Positions 17,386 to 26,453 are shown, numbered from the stretch's first letter. The stretch is 64,000 nucleotides of DNA from JADZEM01 sp046328125 (GCA_046328125.1 JAXLXF010000037.1:9307-73306), one strand, 5' to 3'. A program made the numbers and translations. The notes: generated by a model not told the origin, from the sequence alone.

Positions 17386-19995
17386 TCAGGCCGCGCGCGA
17401 GCTGGCGCCGACCGGGATCAGGCAGTGGAAGGTCGAGCCCTTGCCTTCGACACTGTCGGCCCAGACACGGCCGCCGTGTAGCTTCACGATCTGGCGTGCG
17501 ATCGGCAGGCCGAGCCCGGTCCCACTGACGAATCTGGCTGGCCCGTTCTCGACGCGCGAGTACGGCTCGAAGACGTACTCCAGTGCCTCCTTCGGCATCC
17601 CCACGCCGTTGTCGATGACCATCAGGTGCGCGAGGTTCGCCTCGGTGCGGGTCATCATCACGATCTCGCCGCCGTCAGGCGAGTACTTGATCGCGTTGCT
17701 CGCCAGGTTCGTCACTACTTGGGTGATCTTGTCGCGGTCCGCCATCAGCTTCGGCAGGGTCGCGTCCAGGCGCATGACGAACTTGTGCTTCATGGACGTT
17801 GGCTGGGTGGTTGCGACGACCTCCTGCACGATGCTGTTGAGGTCGATTTTCTCCAGGCTCAGCGCGATCCGCCCGGACTCCATCCGGCTCAGGTCCAGCA
17901 TCTCGTTGACGAGGCGGTTCAGCCGGCGGGCGTCCTTGTTGATGTCGCTGGCGTACTCCTTCATCTCGGAGACGTTCAGGTCCTCGTCGCGCATCATCTC
18001 GCTGAAGCCCTGGATGCCCGTCAGCGGGGTCCGGAACTCGTGGGAGACGATCGCCACGAACTCGCTCTTGACCTTGTTCGCGCGCTCCAGCTCGGCGACG
18101 GCCTTGCCCTGCTCCTCGAACGACTCGGCCGAGATCAGCGCGGCTGCCGCCTGGTCCCCGAACAGGTCCAGCAGGCGAGCGTCGTCGTCAGAGAACTGGG
18201 TCGAATCGTCGTAGGACGAGACCAGCAGCACGCCGAGCGGCTTGCCGCTCGGGATCAGCGGCACGCCGAGGCCGGCCCGCAGGCCACGGTCGCGGCCTCG
18301 GCGGCGCGCCAGGTCGGACGCCTGGTAGTCGTTGATGATGATCGGCTTGGCCTGGGCGAACGCCAGGCCGGCCAGACCTTCGCCCGGGCGGAGCTCCGTG
18401 GAGCTGTCCACATCCGGGGTCTGCCACGATTGGACCCGCCGCAGGACGCCGGCCTCCGGGTCCCAGCGGAAGAAGGAGCCGCTGCCGCCGCCAAGGAGCA
18501 CCACCGCGTTGCGCAGGATCGAGTCGATAACGGTGCTGGTGTCGGTGTGGGTCGCGAGCTCCGCCGAGGCGCGATGGAGCGCCAGCAGCCGGTCGGACTC
18601 GCGCGCCCGCGATTCGAGCAGGCGGGCCGTCTCCAGCGCGACTCGCAGCTCGCGGGCCACACCCTCGATCAGGCGGATGTCGTCGCCGGTCCAGATGCGG
18701 GGGCGGTCGTTCATCTGGAGCAGCAGCACGCCGACCAGCTGGCCGCCGAGGCTGATCGGGGTGGCGAGTCCGGCGACCGCGCCGGTGCGCAAGTACTCCT
18801 CCGGTTCGCTGAGGTCGCGGTCGTTCAGGCGCTGGTCGGTGCGCAGGTCGGCAACGGCGACCGTCTTCTCTTCGCGGACGGCGAGCTGGGCGACCGGAAT
18901 CTCCATCTTGCTGCCAACGCCGACCGGCGTCTCGCCTTCGGCGGTCCACTCGTATGCGATGTGCAGGTCTTCGACGGACTTGCCGAGCTGCACCAGCGCC
19001 GCCGAGACGCCCATCGCGCTCGCCAGCTCGTGCAGGGTGTTCGCCATCATCGTCTCGTGGTCGTGGCCGGCGTGGGCGTGATGGACGACCCGGTTGATGA
19101 TCGCGGCGCGCTCGGCGCGGGCCTCGGCCTCGGACACCGAGAAGGCGTTGTGCAGCGCGCCAGCCAGGAACTGGGTCAGCACCGTCAGCAGCTGCAACAG
19201 CTCCACGTCCACGCTGCTGATGCGGTCGTCACGCAGCATCAGAACACCGACCAGCCGATTCCGCGACTGCAGGGGCAGCATCACGAAGGTGCGGCACTGG
19301 CGCAGGGCCGGCACCTGGCGCACCAGCGCGCTCCACGCTTCCTTGCCGCCTACCGTGGTGGTGTCCACCAGGATGTCGTAGTCCACGACCGGGCGGCCCT
19401 TCAGGAGGCTGGAGCGGATCGCCTCGGGCAGCGTGGAGAGCGGGATACAGGCGTTGTCCAGCTCCTCGGTCATCGGGCCGTCGGCGGCCAGGCCGGCCAG
19501 CGTCTCGGCGGCCTCGTCGTAGATGAAGACGGCGGTGGTGGTCGCGTCTGGCACGACCTTCCTGATTCGCTGCAAGAAGCGCGTCGAAATGTCGGCGGGC
19601 GGGTGCGGCCCGGTCAGGGCGCCGCTGACGTCCGAGACGAGTGCAAGCTTTTCGCCACGTCTGGTCTCGGCGTGCAGGCTGGTGCCCAGCCGCGAGAAGT
19701 AGTGATGCGCAACCAGGCCCACCAGCATGCAGGCGCCGGCCCAGGCCGTCAGGCTGGTGGCGTGTACCAGCATGCTGCCGGCCAGCGGATCGGTGGCGGT
19801 GGCCGCCGCGTTCAGCAGCTCCCCACCCAGCTGGATCAGCTGGACCGCGAGGTACGTCAGAACGGCGAATACAAACGAAACGCTCAGGTAGAATCCCCTG
19901 GTGCGCGTGCGCTGGTCGCCCGCGCCGGGCCGCCGGCCGGCCTCCTCCGACTGGGTCGGCCAGAACCGCGACCATGATGTGACGATCTGGGCCAC
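17386..19995 (-). CDS. Membrane-anchored multi-GAF sensor histidine kinase
   Basis: The 869-residue sensor starts at GTG 19995, with GGGAGG upstream. Two hydrophobic segments lie near the N-terminus (about 34-55 and 72-97). There follow three GAF domains (about 130-290, 315-465, 475-630), a HisKA with His652 in VSHEFRTPLTG and a HATPase with NLASNAIKY, DNGVGMP and GTGLGLP. It is followed after 19 nt by the receiver-ParA gene, its likely partner. Its kinase core is closely similar to the plus-strand kinase at 2763-4979, suggesting duplication with different sensory parts. GAF domains often bind haem, cyclic nucleotides or other small ligands; which one cannot be read here. Confidence 0.93.
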   Translation of the reverse strand: MAQIVTSWSRFWPTQSEEAGRRPGAGDQRTRTRGFYLSVSFVFAVLTYLAVQLIQLGGELLNAAATATDPLAGSMLVHATSLTAWAGACMLVGLVAHHYFSRLGTSLHAETRRGEKLALVSDVSGALTGPHPPADISTRFLQRIRKVVPDATTTAVFIYDEAAETLAGLAADGPMTEELDNACIPLSTLPEAIRSSLLKGRPVVDYDILVDTTTVGGKEAWSALVRQVPALRQCRTFVMLPLQSRNRLVGVLMLRDDRISSVDVELLQLLTVLTQFLAGALHNAFSVSEAEARAERAAIINRVVHHAHAGHDHETMMANTLHELASAMGVSAALVQLGKSVEDLHIAYEWTAEGETPVGVGSKMEIPVAQLAVREEKTVAVADLRTDQRLNDRDLSEPEEYLRTGAVAGLATPISLGGQLVGVLLLQMNDRPRIWTGDDIRLIEGVARELRVALETARLLESRARESDRLLALHRASAELATHTDTSTVIDSILRNAVVLLGGGSGSFFRWDPEAGVLRRVQSWQTPDVDSSTELRPGEGLAGLAFAQAKPIIINDYQASDLARRRGRDRGLRAGLGVPLIPSGKPLGVLLVSSYDDSTQFSDDDARLLDLFGDQAAAALISAESFEEQGKAVAELERANKVKSEFVAIVSHEFRTPLTGIQGFSEMMRDEDLNVSEMKEYASDINKDARRLNRLVNEMLDLSRMESGRIALSLEKIDLNSIVQEVVATTQPTSMKHKFVMRLDATLPKLMADRDKITQVVTNLASNAIKYSPDGGEIVMMTRTEANLAHLMVIDNGVGMPKEALEYVFEPYSRVENGPARFVSGTGLGLPIARQIVKLHGGRVWADSVEGKGSTFHCLIPVGASSRAA

Positions 19996-20592
19996 TTTGA
20001 CCTCCCGAGTGCCGGGCCTCCTGTGCGCAGTCCCTGGCCTTCTCTCTTCGTAACGACGGTGAACGGGGAAACAGGCCAGAATCCATGGCGGTTAGCCTGA
20101 ACGCACTAGCCTGAATGGGTGCCGCTGGTGTTGGCGAGCGAACAGGCGACACGTCCGGACCATCACAATCAGTCGGCCCCTGGGAGAGGCACCATGTACT
20201 GTGGTGACGAATTCCCCGGAAGGACGCGCGCGTTCAGCTATCATGACCATCAGGCCTGGCAGTGACGGCCGGCGCTCGACGTCTGTGTCGTGGTGTGCCA
20301 GGCGAGCGGCACGGCCCGCGCAGTCGTCCATGGAGGCGCCGCGTATACGGCGTTCCCAATGCCTGTTGGCGGAGCGATCTCTGGCGCCTGAACGAACGCC
20401 GGCTCGCCCACCGAGCGCCGTGCTGGCCGGCGTGCCTCGACTCGGTAGCCGAAGACTCGATCCTGGACAGGGTGGCGCGGTGTTCCAGGTAGCTCATGCG
20501 GTAGAGGCGACGCCAGCGTCGGGGGACGTGGTATCGCCGAGGACGGAGCGGGCACGGCGTGCGCGGCGCGCTGTCCGTCGTCGAGGCGCGCC
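19996..20592. other. Divergent intergenic region between the sensor kinase and the Ser/Thr kinase
   Basis: This gap of about 600 nt has no supported gene. It should hold promoters for the two divergent signalling operons. A direct repeat of TAGCCTGAA occurs at 20093-20101 and 20107-20115 (14-bp period), which may be a regulator site, but one pair is weak evidence. Confidence 0.4.
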
Positions 20593-23500
20593 ATGAGTAC
20601 GGGCTCGATGCCGGAGACGTTCGGGCGCAACGGCTCGTACAAGGTCGTCAGCGCGATCGGGCGGGGCGGTTTCGCCACCGTCTACAAAGCGTATCACGAA
20701 GCGCTGGACCGCTACGTCGCGATCAAGGTGCTCCATCCGGGCGCGCTGGAGACGGAAGGCGCGCGGGCCAGGTTCGAGATCGAAGGGCGGGCCTCGGCGC
20801 GGCTGGCCGGCCACCCGAACATCGTGCAGGTGTACGACTTCGTCAGCGACGAGGGGAAGTCGGCGTACCTGATCATGCAGTTCGTGGAGGGCGAGACGCT
20901 GGAGACGCGCCTCGGCCGCCCGATCGCGACGCAGGAGATCGACGCGATCCTGAGCGGCATCGCCTCGGCGCTCGACTACGCCCACCGCCACGGCGTGTTG
21001 CACCGAGACATCAAGCCGTCCAACGTGCTGCTGGACGCCGATGGCACCGCCGTGCTCACCGACTTCGGGATCGCCAAGGTGCTGGACGAGACCGGCGCGA
21101 TGACCCAGTTCCCGGTCGGCACGCCGTACTACATGTCGCCGGAGCAGATCACCGGCGCCGCCCTCGACGGCCGCAGCGACGTCTACTCGTTGGGCGTGGT
21201 GGCGTACCGGATCTTCAGTGGCCGGCTCCCGTTCCAGGGCGCCCCGATGGTGATCCTGAACCATCACGTCCACAGCCCGGTCCCGCCGATGTCCACGCCG
21301 GAGCGGCCGGTGCCGGCCGGTGTGGAGCAAGTGATCCAGAAGGCGCTGGCGAAGCTGCCGCGCGAGCGGTACCAGACCGCCGGCCAGATGGTGGACGAGC
21401 TGCGGGCCGCGGTGCGGCCACTGATCCTGGCGGAACAGGCGCAGGAGGCGCTGCGCGAGAAGGACGTCCGGCGGGCCGAGGGGCTCGTCGCGGAGCTGAT
21501 CCGCGACCACCCGAGTTTCCCGAGCGGGCACCAGATCCAGCGTGAAGTCGGCCGGCTGCGAGCCAGGATCGCGCAGCGCAACCGGATCGAGGCGCTGATG
21601 GCGGCGGAGAACTGGCAGGCCGCCGCCGAGGAGATCGAGCGGGGCAGCCTGCGCGCCGACGACGATTCCGGCGTGGTGGAGCTAGTGCGTCGTGCTGACG
21701 CCGGGCTGGCCGCTGCCCGTGCGCGCCTGGAGGCCGCCCGCCGAGCCGAGCAGGAGCGCCAGCGACAGGAGGCGTTGGAGCGGGAACGGAAGGAGCGTGA
21801 GGCCAGGGAGGCGGCGCTCCGCGAGCAGGAGGCGCGCGAAGCAGCGCGCCGCGAATGGGAAGCCCAGGAGGCGGCGCGGCGGGAGCGCGAGGCGCGGGAA
21901 GCTGCCCGGCGAGCCGAGGAGGCGCGCGAGGCCGAGCGCCGCGAGCGGGAAGCCCGCGAGGCGGCCCGCCGGGAGTGGGAAGCTCAGGAGGCGCGGCGGC
22001 GCGAGCAGGAGCGTCTCGAACGAGAGCGGCAGGAGGCCGCCCGCCTGGAAGCCGCCCGGCTCGAAGCGGCCCGCCAGGAGCAGGCAAGGCTGGAGGCCGC
22101 TCACCAGGAGCAGGCCCGCCGCGCGCAGGCTGAAGAGGACGAATGGGAGCGCGAGCGGGCGCGCCAGGAGAGCCTGAACCAGCACGTCGCCGAGACGCGT
22201 GAGCTGCCGCCCGCCGACTCGGTGCCGGGGTTGCTGGCGCGGCCCGGCATGACGCCCCTGTCGCCTCGGCAGACGTCAGGTCAGCAGCTCGCCCAGGTTC
22301 AGGCTGCTCCGCAGGATCAGGAGCGGCTGCGGCACGACGCGGTCCGTCAGGCGCGCCTCGACGAGCTGGCGCGCGAGGTGGACGAGGAGGCTGGCCTGCC
22401 GCCTGAGGAGATCGCGGCGCGCGCGGCCGAGCGTCAGCGGCGGACGATCGCGCTGCGGGTGGCGGCCGGGCTCGACAAGCCGCCGGGGGTGTCCGGGGTT
22501 GACGGGCAGCGCCCGAAGGGCTCGCCGGTCGTCGCGGTGCTCGCGGTCGTGCTCGCGGTAGCGGTGCTGGCCGGCGCCGCCGTGTTCCTGGTGCCTGGCG
22601 TTCAGAGTGCAGTCGGCCTGGGCGCTGCGACCCCGGCCGCCGAGACGCCAACCGCCCGGCCAACGCTGGCGGCCGAGGCAGGGAGCGGGGAGCGGACCGC
22701 CACGCCCGCGCCGGCCACGCTGCCGCCGACCGCCGGCCCGGCCGCGAAGCCGACCTCCAATCCGCCGGCTGCGACGGTGGTGACGAGTGCGCCGACGACG
22801 TTGCCCACGGCCGGCCCGGCTGCGCCAGCCGGGCAGCCAACGGAGCCGCCACAGCCGACGACCCCACCCACGTTAGCCCCGAAGCCGACCGCGCCCCCGC
22901 CGCCGCTGCCGACCAGCATCGCCGGCAAGGACGGCGCCGAGCTGCGGCTGGTGCCGGCGGGGCCGTTCACCATCGGCGACGACGCTGACTCGACGGCCCG
23001 GCCGAGCCATTCCCTGACGATCCCGGCCTTCTACATCGACGTCAAGGAGGTGACGAACGCGCTGTTCGCCCGTTTCGTGGAGCAGACGGGGTACAAGCCG
23101 CAGGGTGACTGGCGCCAGCGCGCTGATCCGGCCAACTTCAACCCGGCGGATTTCGACGTCCAGCGCGGCGACCACCCGGTCGTGAACGTCAGCTGGAACG
23201 ACGCGAACGCCTACTGCCAGTGGGCCGGCGGCCGGCTCCCCTTCGAGGCCGAGTGGGAGAAGGCGGCGCGGGGTACGGACGGGCGGCGCTGGGCCTGGGG
23301 GAACGACCCGCACCCGGACTTCGCGAACGTCGAGGTTCAGAACGACGCCGAGCCGGACACCAAGCGCGTCGGCAGCATGCCCAAGGACCTGAGCCCGTTC
23401 GGTATCTTCGACATGACCGGCAACGTCCGCGAATGGACGAACAGCGAGCGGCTGGACTACCCGCTCGCCAATCCGACCACCTTCAAGCCGGACTCAGACG

Positions 23501-23643
23501 TGCGGATGTCTCGGGGAGCATCGTGGCTCAGTCTGTCCGACTCGATCGAATTGACGCATCGCCTCGCCGAGCCGGTGGGCATCGCCGCGAAGGATCTCGG
23601 CTTTCGCTGCGCGGTCTCGGCGGATCAGGCGACGAGGAGGTGA
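20593..23643 (+). CDS. Ser/Thr protein kinase with long coiled coil, membrane segment and FGE-like domain
   Basis: The 1016-residue protein has a Hanks-type kinase domain (about 16-275: GRGGFATVYKA, catalytic Lys in VAIKVL, HRDIKPSN, DFGIAK, GTPYYMSPEQ). A helical segment follows, then a strikingly regular coiled coil rich in Glu/Arg/Ala (about 384-535), one membrane segment (about 646-669), a Pro/Thr-rich spacer and a C-terminal formylglycine-generating-enzyme-like (SUMF1) domain (about 773-1016; VKEVTNALFARF, GGRLPFEAEWEKAARG, GIFDMTGNVREWT). The FGE-like domain should lie outside the membrane. The catalytic cysteines of true FGE are absent (the segment is RGASWLSLSDS), so it is probably a ligand-binding or structural version. 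The gene stands before two exported proteins. All active kinase residues are present. Confidence 0.93.
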   Translation: MSTGSMPETFGRNGSYKVVSAIGRGGFATVYKAYHEALDRYVAIKVLHPGALETEGARARFEIEGRASARLAGHPNIVQVYDFVSDEGKSAYLIMQFVEGETLETRLGRPIATQEIDAILSGIASALDYAHRHGVLHRDIKPSNVLLDADGTAVLTDFGIAKVLDETGAMTQFPVGTPYYMSPEQITGAALDGRSDVYSLGVVAYRIFSGRLPFQGAPMVILNHHVHSPVPPMSTPERPVPAGVEQVIQKALAKLPRERYQTAGQMVDELRAAVRPLILAEQAQEALREKDVRRAEGLVAELIRDHPSFPSGHQIQREVGRLRARIAQRNRIEALMAAENWQAAAEEIERGSLRADDDSGVVELVRRADAGLAAARARLEAARRAEQERQRQEALERERKEREAREAALREQEAREAARREWEAQEAARREREAREAARRAEEAREAERREREAREAARREWEAQEARRREQERLERERQEAARLEAARLEAARQEQARLEAAHQEQARRAQAEEDEWERERARQESLNQHVAETRELPPADSVPGLLARPGMTPLSPRQTSGQQLAQVQAAPQDQERLRHDAVRQARLDELAREVDEEAGLPPEEIAARAAERQRRTIALRVAAGLDKPPGVSGVDGQRPKGSPVVAVLAVVLAVAVLAGAAVFLVPGVQSAVGLGAATPAAETPTARPTLAAEAGSGERTATPAPATLPPTAGPAAKPTSNPPAATVVTSAPTTLPTAGPAAPAGQPTEPPQPTTPPTLAPKPTAPPPPLPTSIAGKDGAELRLVPAGPFTIGDDADSTARPSHSLTIPAFYIDVKEVTNALFARFVEQTGYKPQGDWRQRADPANFNPADFDVQRGDHPVVNVSWNDANAYCQWAGGRLPFEAEWEKAARGTDGRRWAWGNDPHPDFANVEVQNDAEPDTKRVGSMPKDLSPFGIFDMTGNVREWTNSERLDYPLANPTTFKPDSDVRMSRGASWLSLSDSIELTHRLAEPVGIAAKDLGFRCAVSADQATRR

Positions 23644-23750
23644 ACGACGGGGACCGCGAAAAGTCGGCATCGTGAGACGCCCGTGGGACGGGCACGAACT
23701 GACCCCGACCGGACAGAATGTTGGGGGCAGCACGTTAGGAGAGGGAGACC

Positions 23751-24335
23751 GTGTTCAAACGATTCGTCATCTCGCTGGCTGCACTGGCGCTCGGCATCGG
23801 CCTGGTGGCTCCGACCCCTGCCTTCGCCCGGATGCACTTCACGGACACCAACAATCGCCTCGACGCGCTGGTGGCCCGTGCCAACTCGGCGGCCAGCCTG
23901 ACCAACGCGACCGAGATCCAGAACCAGGCGGGCGAGATCGTGACCCTGGCGCAGGCGGTCAAGGCGGCGGCTGACGAAGCGGCCCAGCGACCGGCGAGCG
24001 GCGCCGAAGACAAGTCCGTCCTGGCGAAGGTTGGCACGGACATGGACACCATCGTTTCCGATGCCAACAAGGCGAAGACCGCGACCGGCGCAGATCAGCA
24101 GACGCTGCTGAAGGGAATTCAGACGCGTGCCCAGGATTCCTCGAAGGCTGTGAAAGACCGGATCGTGATCCAGCAGCAGACGCCAGCGGCCTCACCGCAG
24201 CCGAGCCCGTCCGTGCTGCCGCGCTCAGGCGACGCTGACGCGAGCTCGGCCAGCGGCCTGATCTCGCTGGGTGTGGTGCTGGTGCTCGGCGGCTTCGGTC
24301 TGCTCGGCCTGACGCGGCTGGGCCGGTCAGCGTAG
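23751..24335 (+). CDS. Exported protein with LPxxG-like C-terminal anchor
   Basis: The start is GTG 23751 after GGAGAGGGAG. The 194-residue protein has a signal peptide (MFKRFVISLAALALGIGL, cut near AFA), a helical mid-region of about 110 residues rich in Ala, Thr and Asp, a Pro/Ser stretch, then LPRSG, a hydrophobic segment and a short basic tail (LGRSA). This tripartite end is the arrangement of sortase substrates or of other C-terminally sorted surface proteins. No sortase gene is in the window. It follows the Ser/Thr kinase gene by about 107 nt on the same strand and may be one of its targets or partners (inference). No known domain was recognised. Confidence 0.75.
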   Translation: MFKRFVISLAALALGIGLVAPTPAFARMHFTDTNNRLDALVARANSAASLTNATEIQNQAGEIVTLAQAVKAAADEAAQRPASGAEDKSVLAKVGTDMDTIVSDANKAKTATGADQQTLLKGIQTRAQDSSKAVKDRIVIQQQTPAASPQPSPSVLPRSGDADASSASGLISLGVVLVLGGFGLLGLTRLGRSA

Positions 24336-24437
24336 GCGCGATCCCGTGGCCTCGCCGCTCGCTTCCGTCTCGCTTGCCGGGCGGGAGCTTGGCGGCGCGG
24401 CTGGTTGTGGCCGAGATGGGACAGACTTCGGGATGAA

Positions 24438-24588
24438 CCCCTCACTCCCCGCCCCCCTCGTGCTGTCCCGCGCGCGGGAGAGGGGGAGCCATCAGTCATC
24501 TGCTCCCGCGACTCTCGGTGTACTGTGTTGTAGCACGCCGGCTCCCCCTCTCCCGCGCACGGGAGAGGGGGGCGGGGGGTGAGGGGTG
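24438..24588. repeat. GC-rich imperfect inverted repeat, about 50-bp arms
   Basis: The left arm at 24438-24490 and right arm at 24540-24588 are near reverse complements (CCCCTCAC..CCCCGCCCCCCTC and GGGAGAGGGGGAGCC), separated by 49 nt. It sits between the anchored protein and the beta-propeller gene, both on the plus strand, and overlaps the latter's start. Related CTCTCCC/GGGAGAGGG hairpins occur at 34825-34845 and 56224-56252. Confidence 0.8.
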
Positions 24589-25611
24589 CTCCGAACTGTC
24601 GTTGGTCGTGCCGTCCTGATCGCGGTTGTCGTGATGGCGTCGTTCGTCGGGACGGCGCACGGGCAGGTGGGCCAGACCGACACGAACCAGTCGGCGTTCG
24701 GACCGATCGGTACGATCTCGGCGCCGCACGGCGCGGGCATTCAACTGACGAACGTCCAGACCGGCGCCGAGCAAGCCATCGCAGTCATGCCGCCGGTCGG
24801 CGTGGCCGGCCACACGGCCTGGTCGCCGGATCGGAGCCAGATCGCGATCAGCCGCTTCGGGCGGCGTCCGGGCGAGCGCATCGGCGGCTCGGACATCCTG
24901 GTGGTGCCGGCCGAGGGAGGTGAGGCCCGCGTCGTCGCCGAGCACGACGTCGATGGGGCGCTGCTCGGAGCGCCGGCCTGGCTGCCGGACGGCTCTGCGC
25001 TGCTCTTCGACCACCTGCCGCCATCGGGCGGTGCGCTCCAGAGCCAGGTGATGCTGGCGCCGGTGGTCGGGGGTGGCGAGACCCGGGCGATCGCGACGGG
25101 CGGCTGGCCGGCGGTCTCGCCGGACGGTCGGCTGCTGGCGTACGTGCGCTCGACTCGGCAGGACGGCTTCCTGAACGAGCTGGTGTTGGCCGACTTCAAC
25201 GGCGTCTCGGAGCGCGTGCTGGTTCCGGCCGACCAGCTGGTGCAGATCACGTCGCCCCGCTTCTCGCCGGACGGGTCAGAGATCGCCTACATCGGCAGCG
25301 TCTCGCGCGGCGAGGCGCTCGGCGTCCCGAGCCGCGTTGACGATGCGCTCGGCTCACTCGGCCCGGGTGTCTTCCTGAAAGGCGTGATGAACCACGGGCC
25401 GCCTGGCGACGTCTGGGTGATCTCCAGGAGCGGCGGTCAGTCTAGCCGCCTGACGTGGTTTGAGGAGGACGAGCCGACGCTGGCCTGGTCGCCGGACGGC
25501 TACTGGCTGGCGATGCTGGGGGGCGGCGGGCTGTACCTGCTGCCGCGCGACACGTCCGCTCCGCCCCGGATGGTGGCGAAGGGCGGCTTCGGCGGCATCG
25601 ACTGGCGCTAG
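24586..25611 (+). CDS. Exported TolB-like (WD40-like) beta-propeller protein
   Basis: The 341-residue protein starts with GTG 24586. A signal peptide is clear (VGRAVLIAVVVMASFVGTAHG). The rest is built of beta-propeller blades of the PD40/TolB type (TAWSPDRSQIAISRF, PAWLPDGSALLFDHL, PAVSPDGRLLAYVRS, PRFSPDGSEIAYIG, LAWSPDGYWLAML), with about six blades. Such proteins scaffold interactions at the cell surface or periplasm; no catalytic residues are recognised. It has no Pal or Tol partners here, so TolB itself is unlikely, as expected for a phylum without a typical outer membrane. It converges on the small Cys protein gene with only 3 nt between stops. Confidence 0.85.
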   Translation: MLRTVVGRAVLIAVVVMASFVGTAHGQVGQTDTNQSAFGPIGTISAPHGAGIQLTNVQTGAEQAIAVMPPVGVAGHTAWSPDRSQIAISRFGRRPGERIGGSDILVVPAEGGEARVVAEHDVDGALLGAPAWLPDGSALLFDHLPPSGGALQSQVMLAPVVGGGETRAIATGGWPAVSPDGRLLAYVRSTRQDGFLNELVLADFNGVSERVLVPADQLVQITSPRFSPDGSEIAYIGSVSRGEALGVPSRVDDALGSLGPGVFLKGVMNHGPPGDVWVISRSGGQSSRLTWFEEDEPTLAWSPDGYWLAMLGGGGLYLLPRDTSAPPRMVAKGGFGGIDWR

Positions 25612-25614
25612 CCG

Positions 25615-25839
25615 CTACGCCGACTGTCGGGCTGTCGGCGGGTCAATCGCCTCGAACTGGACGCCGCCGTCGCCTGGAAAAGGCGCGCGATGGTCGTTCT
25701 CGCCTTTCCAGATCGCCATTGGGATGCCGTCCGGGAACGCATCGCACTCACGGTCGATGCCGGAATCGCGCAAGTGGCGACACCATGTGCAGACCGGGCT
25801 CAAGAGAGGGATCGAAAACTCTTCGTCGAGACGAATCAT
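25615..25839 (-). CDS. Small conserved Cys-motif protein (CDAFPDGIP type)
   Basis: The 74-residue protein has CTWCRHLRDSGIDRECDAFP followed by DGIPMAIW and then HRAPFPGDGGVQFE. The three cysteines (CxxC plus C) and the AFPDGIP/PGDxGxxFE pattern recur in small uncharacterised proteins of many bacteria. The cysteines may bind a metal. The ATG overlaps the stop codon of the JAMM-like gene (ATGA), so the two are translationally coupled and probably act together. Function is not known. Its small size and conserved motif argue for a real gene. Confidence 0.7.
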   Translation of the reverse strand: MIRLDEEFSIPLLSPVCTWCRHLRDSGIDRECDAFPDGIPMAIWKGENDHRAPFPGDGGVQFEAIDPPTARQSA

Positions 25840-26429
25840 CGGGAATCTCCCTCCTCAAGAACATACTGTAACCCCAGAACAGCGGCAACGTGGACCCAGG
25901 CTTGATGAATGATCGTCGCCTGAGCGACTTCGCGGGTCACTTCACCACGTCTCGCTTGCTCGACCGCGGCTGGCGTTGCCCGTCGTCGTCCCTGTTCGTA
26001 CGTCGGAACCAGCAGTCTTTCGGCCCAATCGAGGGACCAGCCCGAGATCGGCGGACGGAGCGAATAGGTGACACCGTGCGTGACGACGCGCACTTCACTT
26101 GCCCCAGCGAAAGCCGCGAGGCGCACATCAGCGAGAGAGAACGAGACATCGTAGGATTGTGGGTGGTTGTGGGTGATGACGGCGTGCCGCAGACGTCTCA
26201 CCTCAGACGGTTCGAGATCGACATGCTCGGCTGAGCCGATCTTCCTCAAGATCTCGCGTCCTGTTGCGTCGAATGCGACGACGATCTCCACGTCAGCGTT
26301 TCGGATGGTCGCCTCGACGGCGCGAGCCGCCGCGAGAGCAGCCTGGGTCGGTAGGGGGATAGCTCGCGCGCGCCGTCGGGCCGGCCGGCGCTGGTCTTCA
26401 GTTGTCTCGTCTCCGTCGACTCGATCCAC
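25836..26429 (-). CDS. JAMM/RadC-like metalloprotease-fold protein
   Basis: The 197-residue protein starts at GTG 26429 with no clear ribosome-binding site. Residues 84-101 carry ITHNHPQSYDVSFSLAD, which fits the JAMM metal motif (His87-x-His89-Pro, Ser98, Asp101), as in RadC and JAB-domain peptidases. A conserved upstream Glu could be Glu48. The first 25 residues are basic and Arg-rich, and the last 65 form an unassigned helical tail. RadC-like proteins are otherwise longer and lack this tail. It is coupled to a small Cys-motif protein by a 4-nt overlap. Possible roles are deubiquitinase-like isopeptidase or desampylase activity, or a phage-type structural protease. None is proven, and no ubiquitin-like protein is seen nearby. 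Confidence 0.7.
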   Translation of the reverse strand: MDRVDGDETTEDQRRPARRRARAIPLPTQAALAAARAVEATIRNADVEIVVAFDATGREILRKIGSAEHVDLEPSEVRRLRHAVITHNHPQSYDVSFSLADVRLAAFAGASEVRVVTHGVTYSLRPPISGWSLDWAERLLVPTYEQGRRRATPAAVEQARRGEVTREVAQATIIHQAWVHVAAVLGLQYVLEEGDSR

Positions 26430-26453
26430 GGGCGCGATTGTCGCGGACTGATG

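Noticed and set aside
17626..19977. Plus-strand frame of 783 codons opposite the multi-GAF kinase
   Set aside because: Antisense shadow; the minus-strand kinase has all domain motifs, whereas this frame has none.
21215..22867. Minus-strand frame of 550 codons opposite the coiled coil of the Ser/Thr kinase
   Set aside because: Pro/Ala/Arg low-complexity reverse frame of the Glu/Arg/Ala coiled coil.
22910..23643. Active formylglycine-generating enzyme
   Set aside because: The catalytic Cys residues of FGE are not present at the expected site, and no sulfatase gene is nearby.
24586..25611. TolB of a Tol-Pal system
   Set aside because: No tolA, tolQ, tolR or pal genes are adjacent, and the propeller family is broad.
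25615..26429. Prophage remnant
   Set aside because: JAMM-like and Cys-motif proteins can occur in phages, but no integrase, terminase, capsid or tail gene is adjacent.
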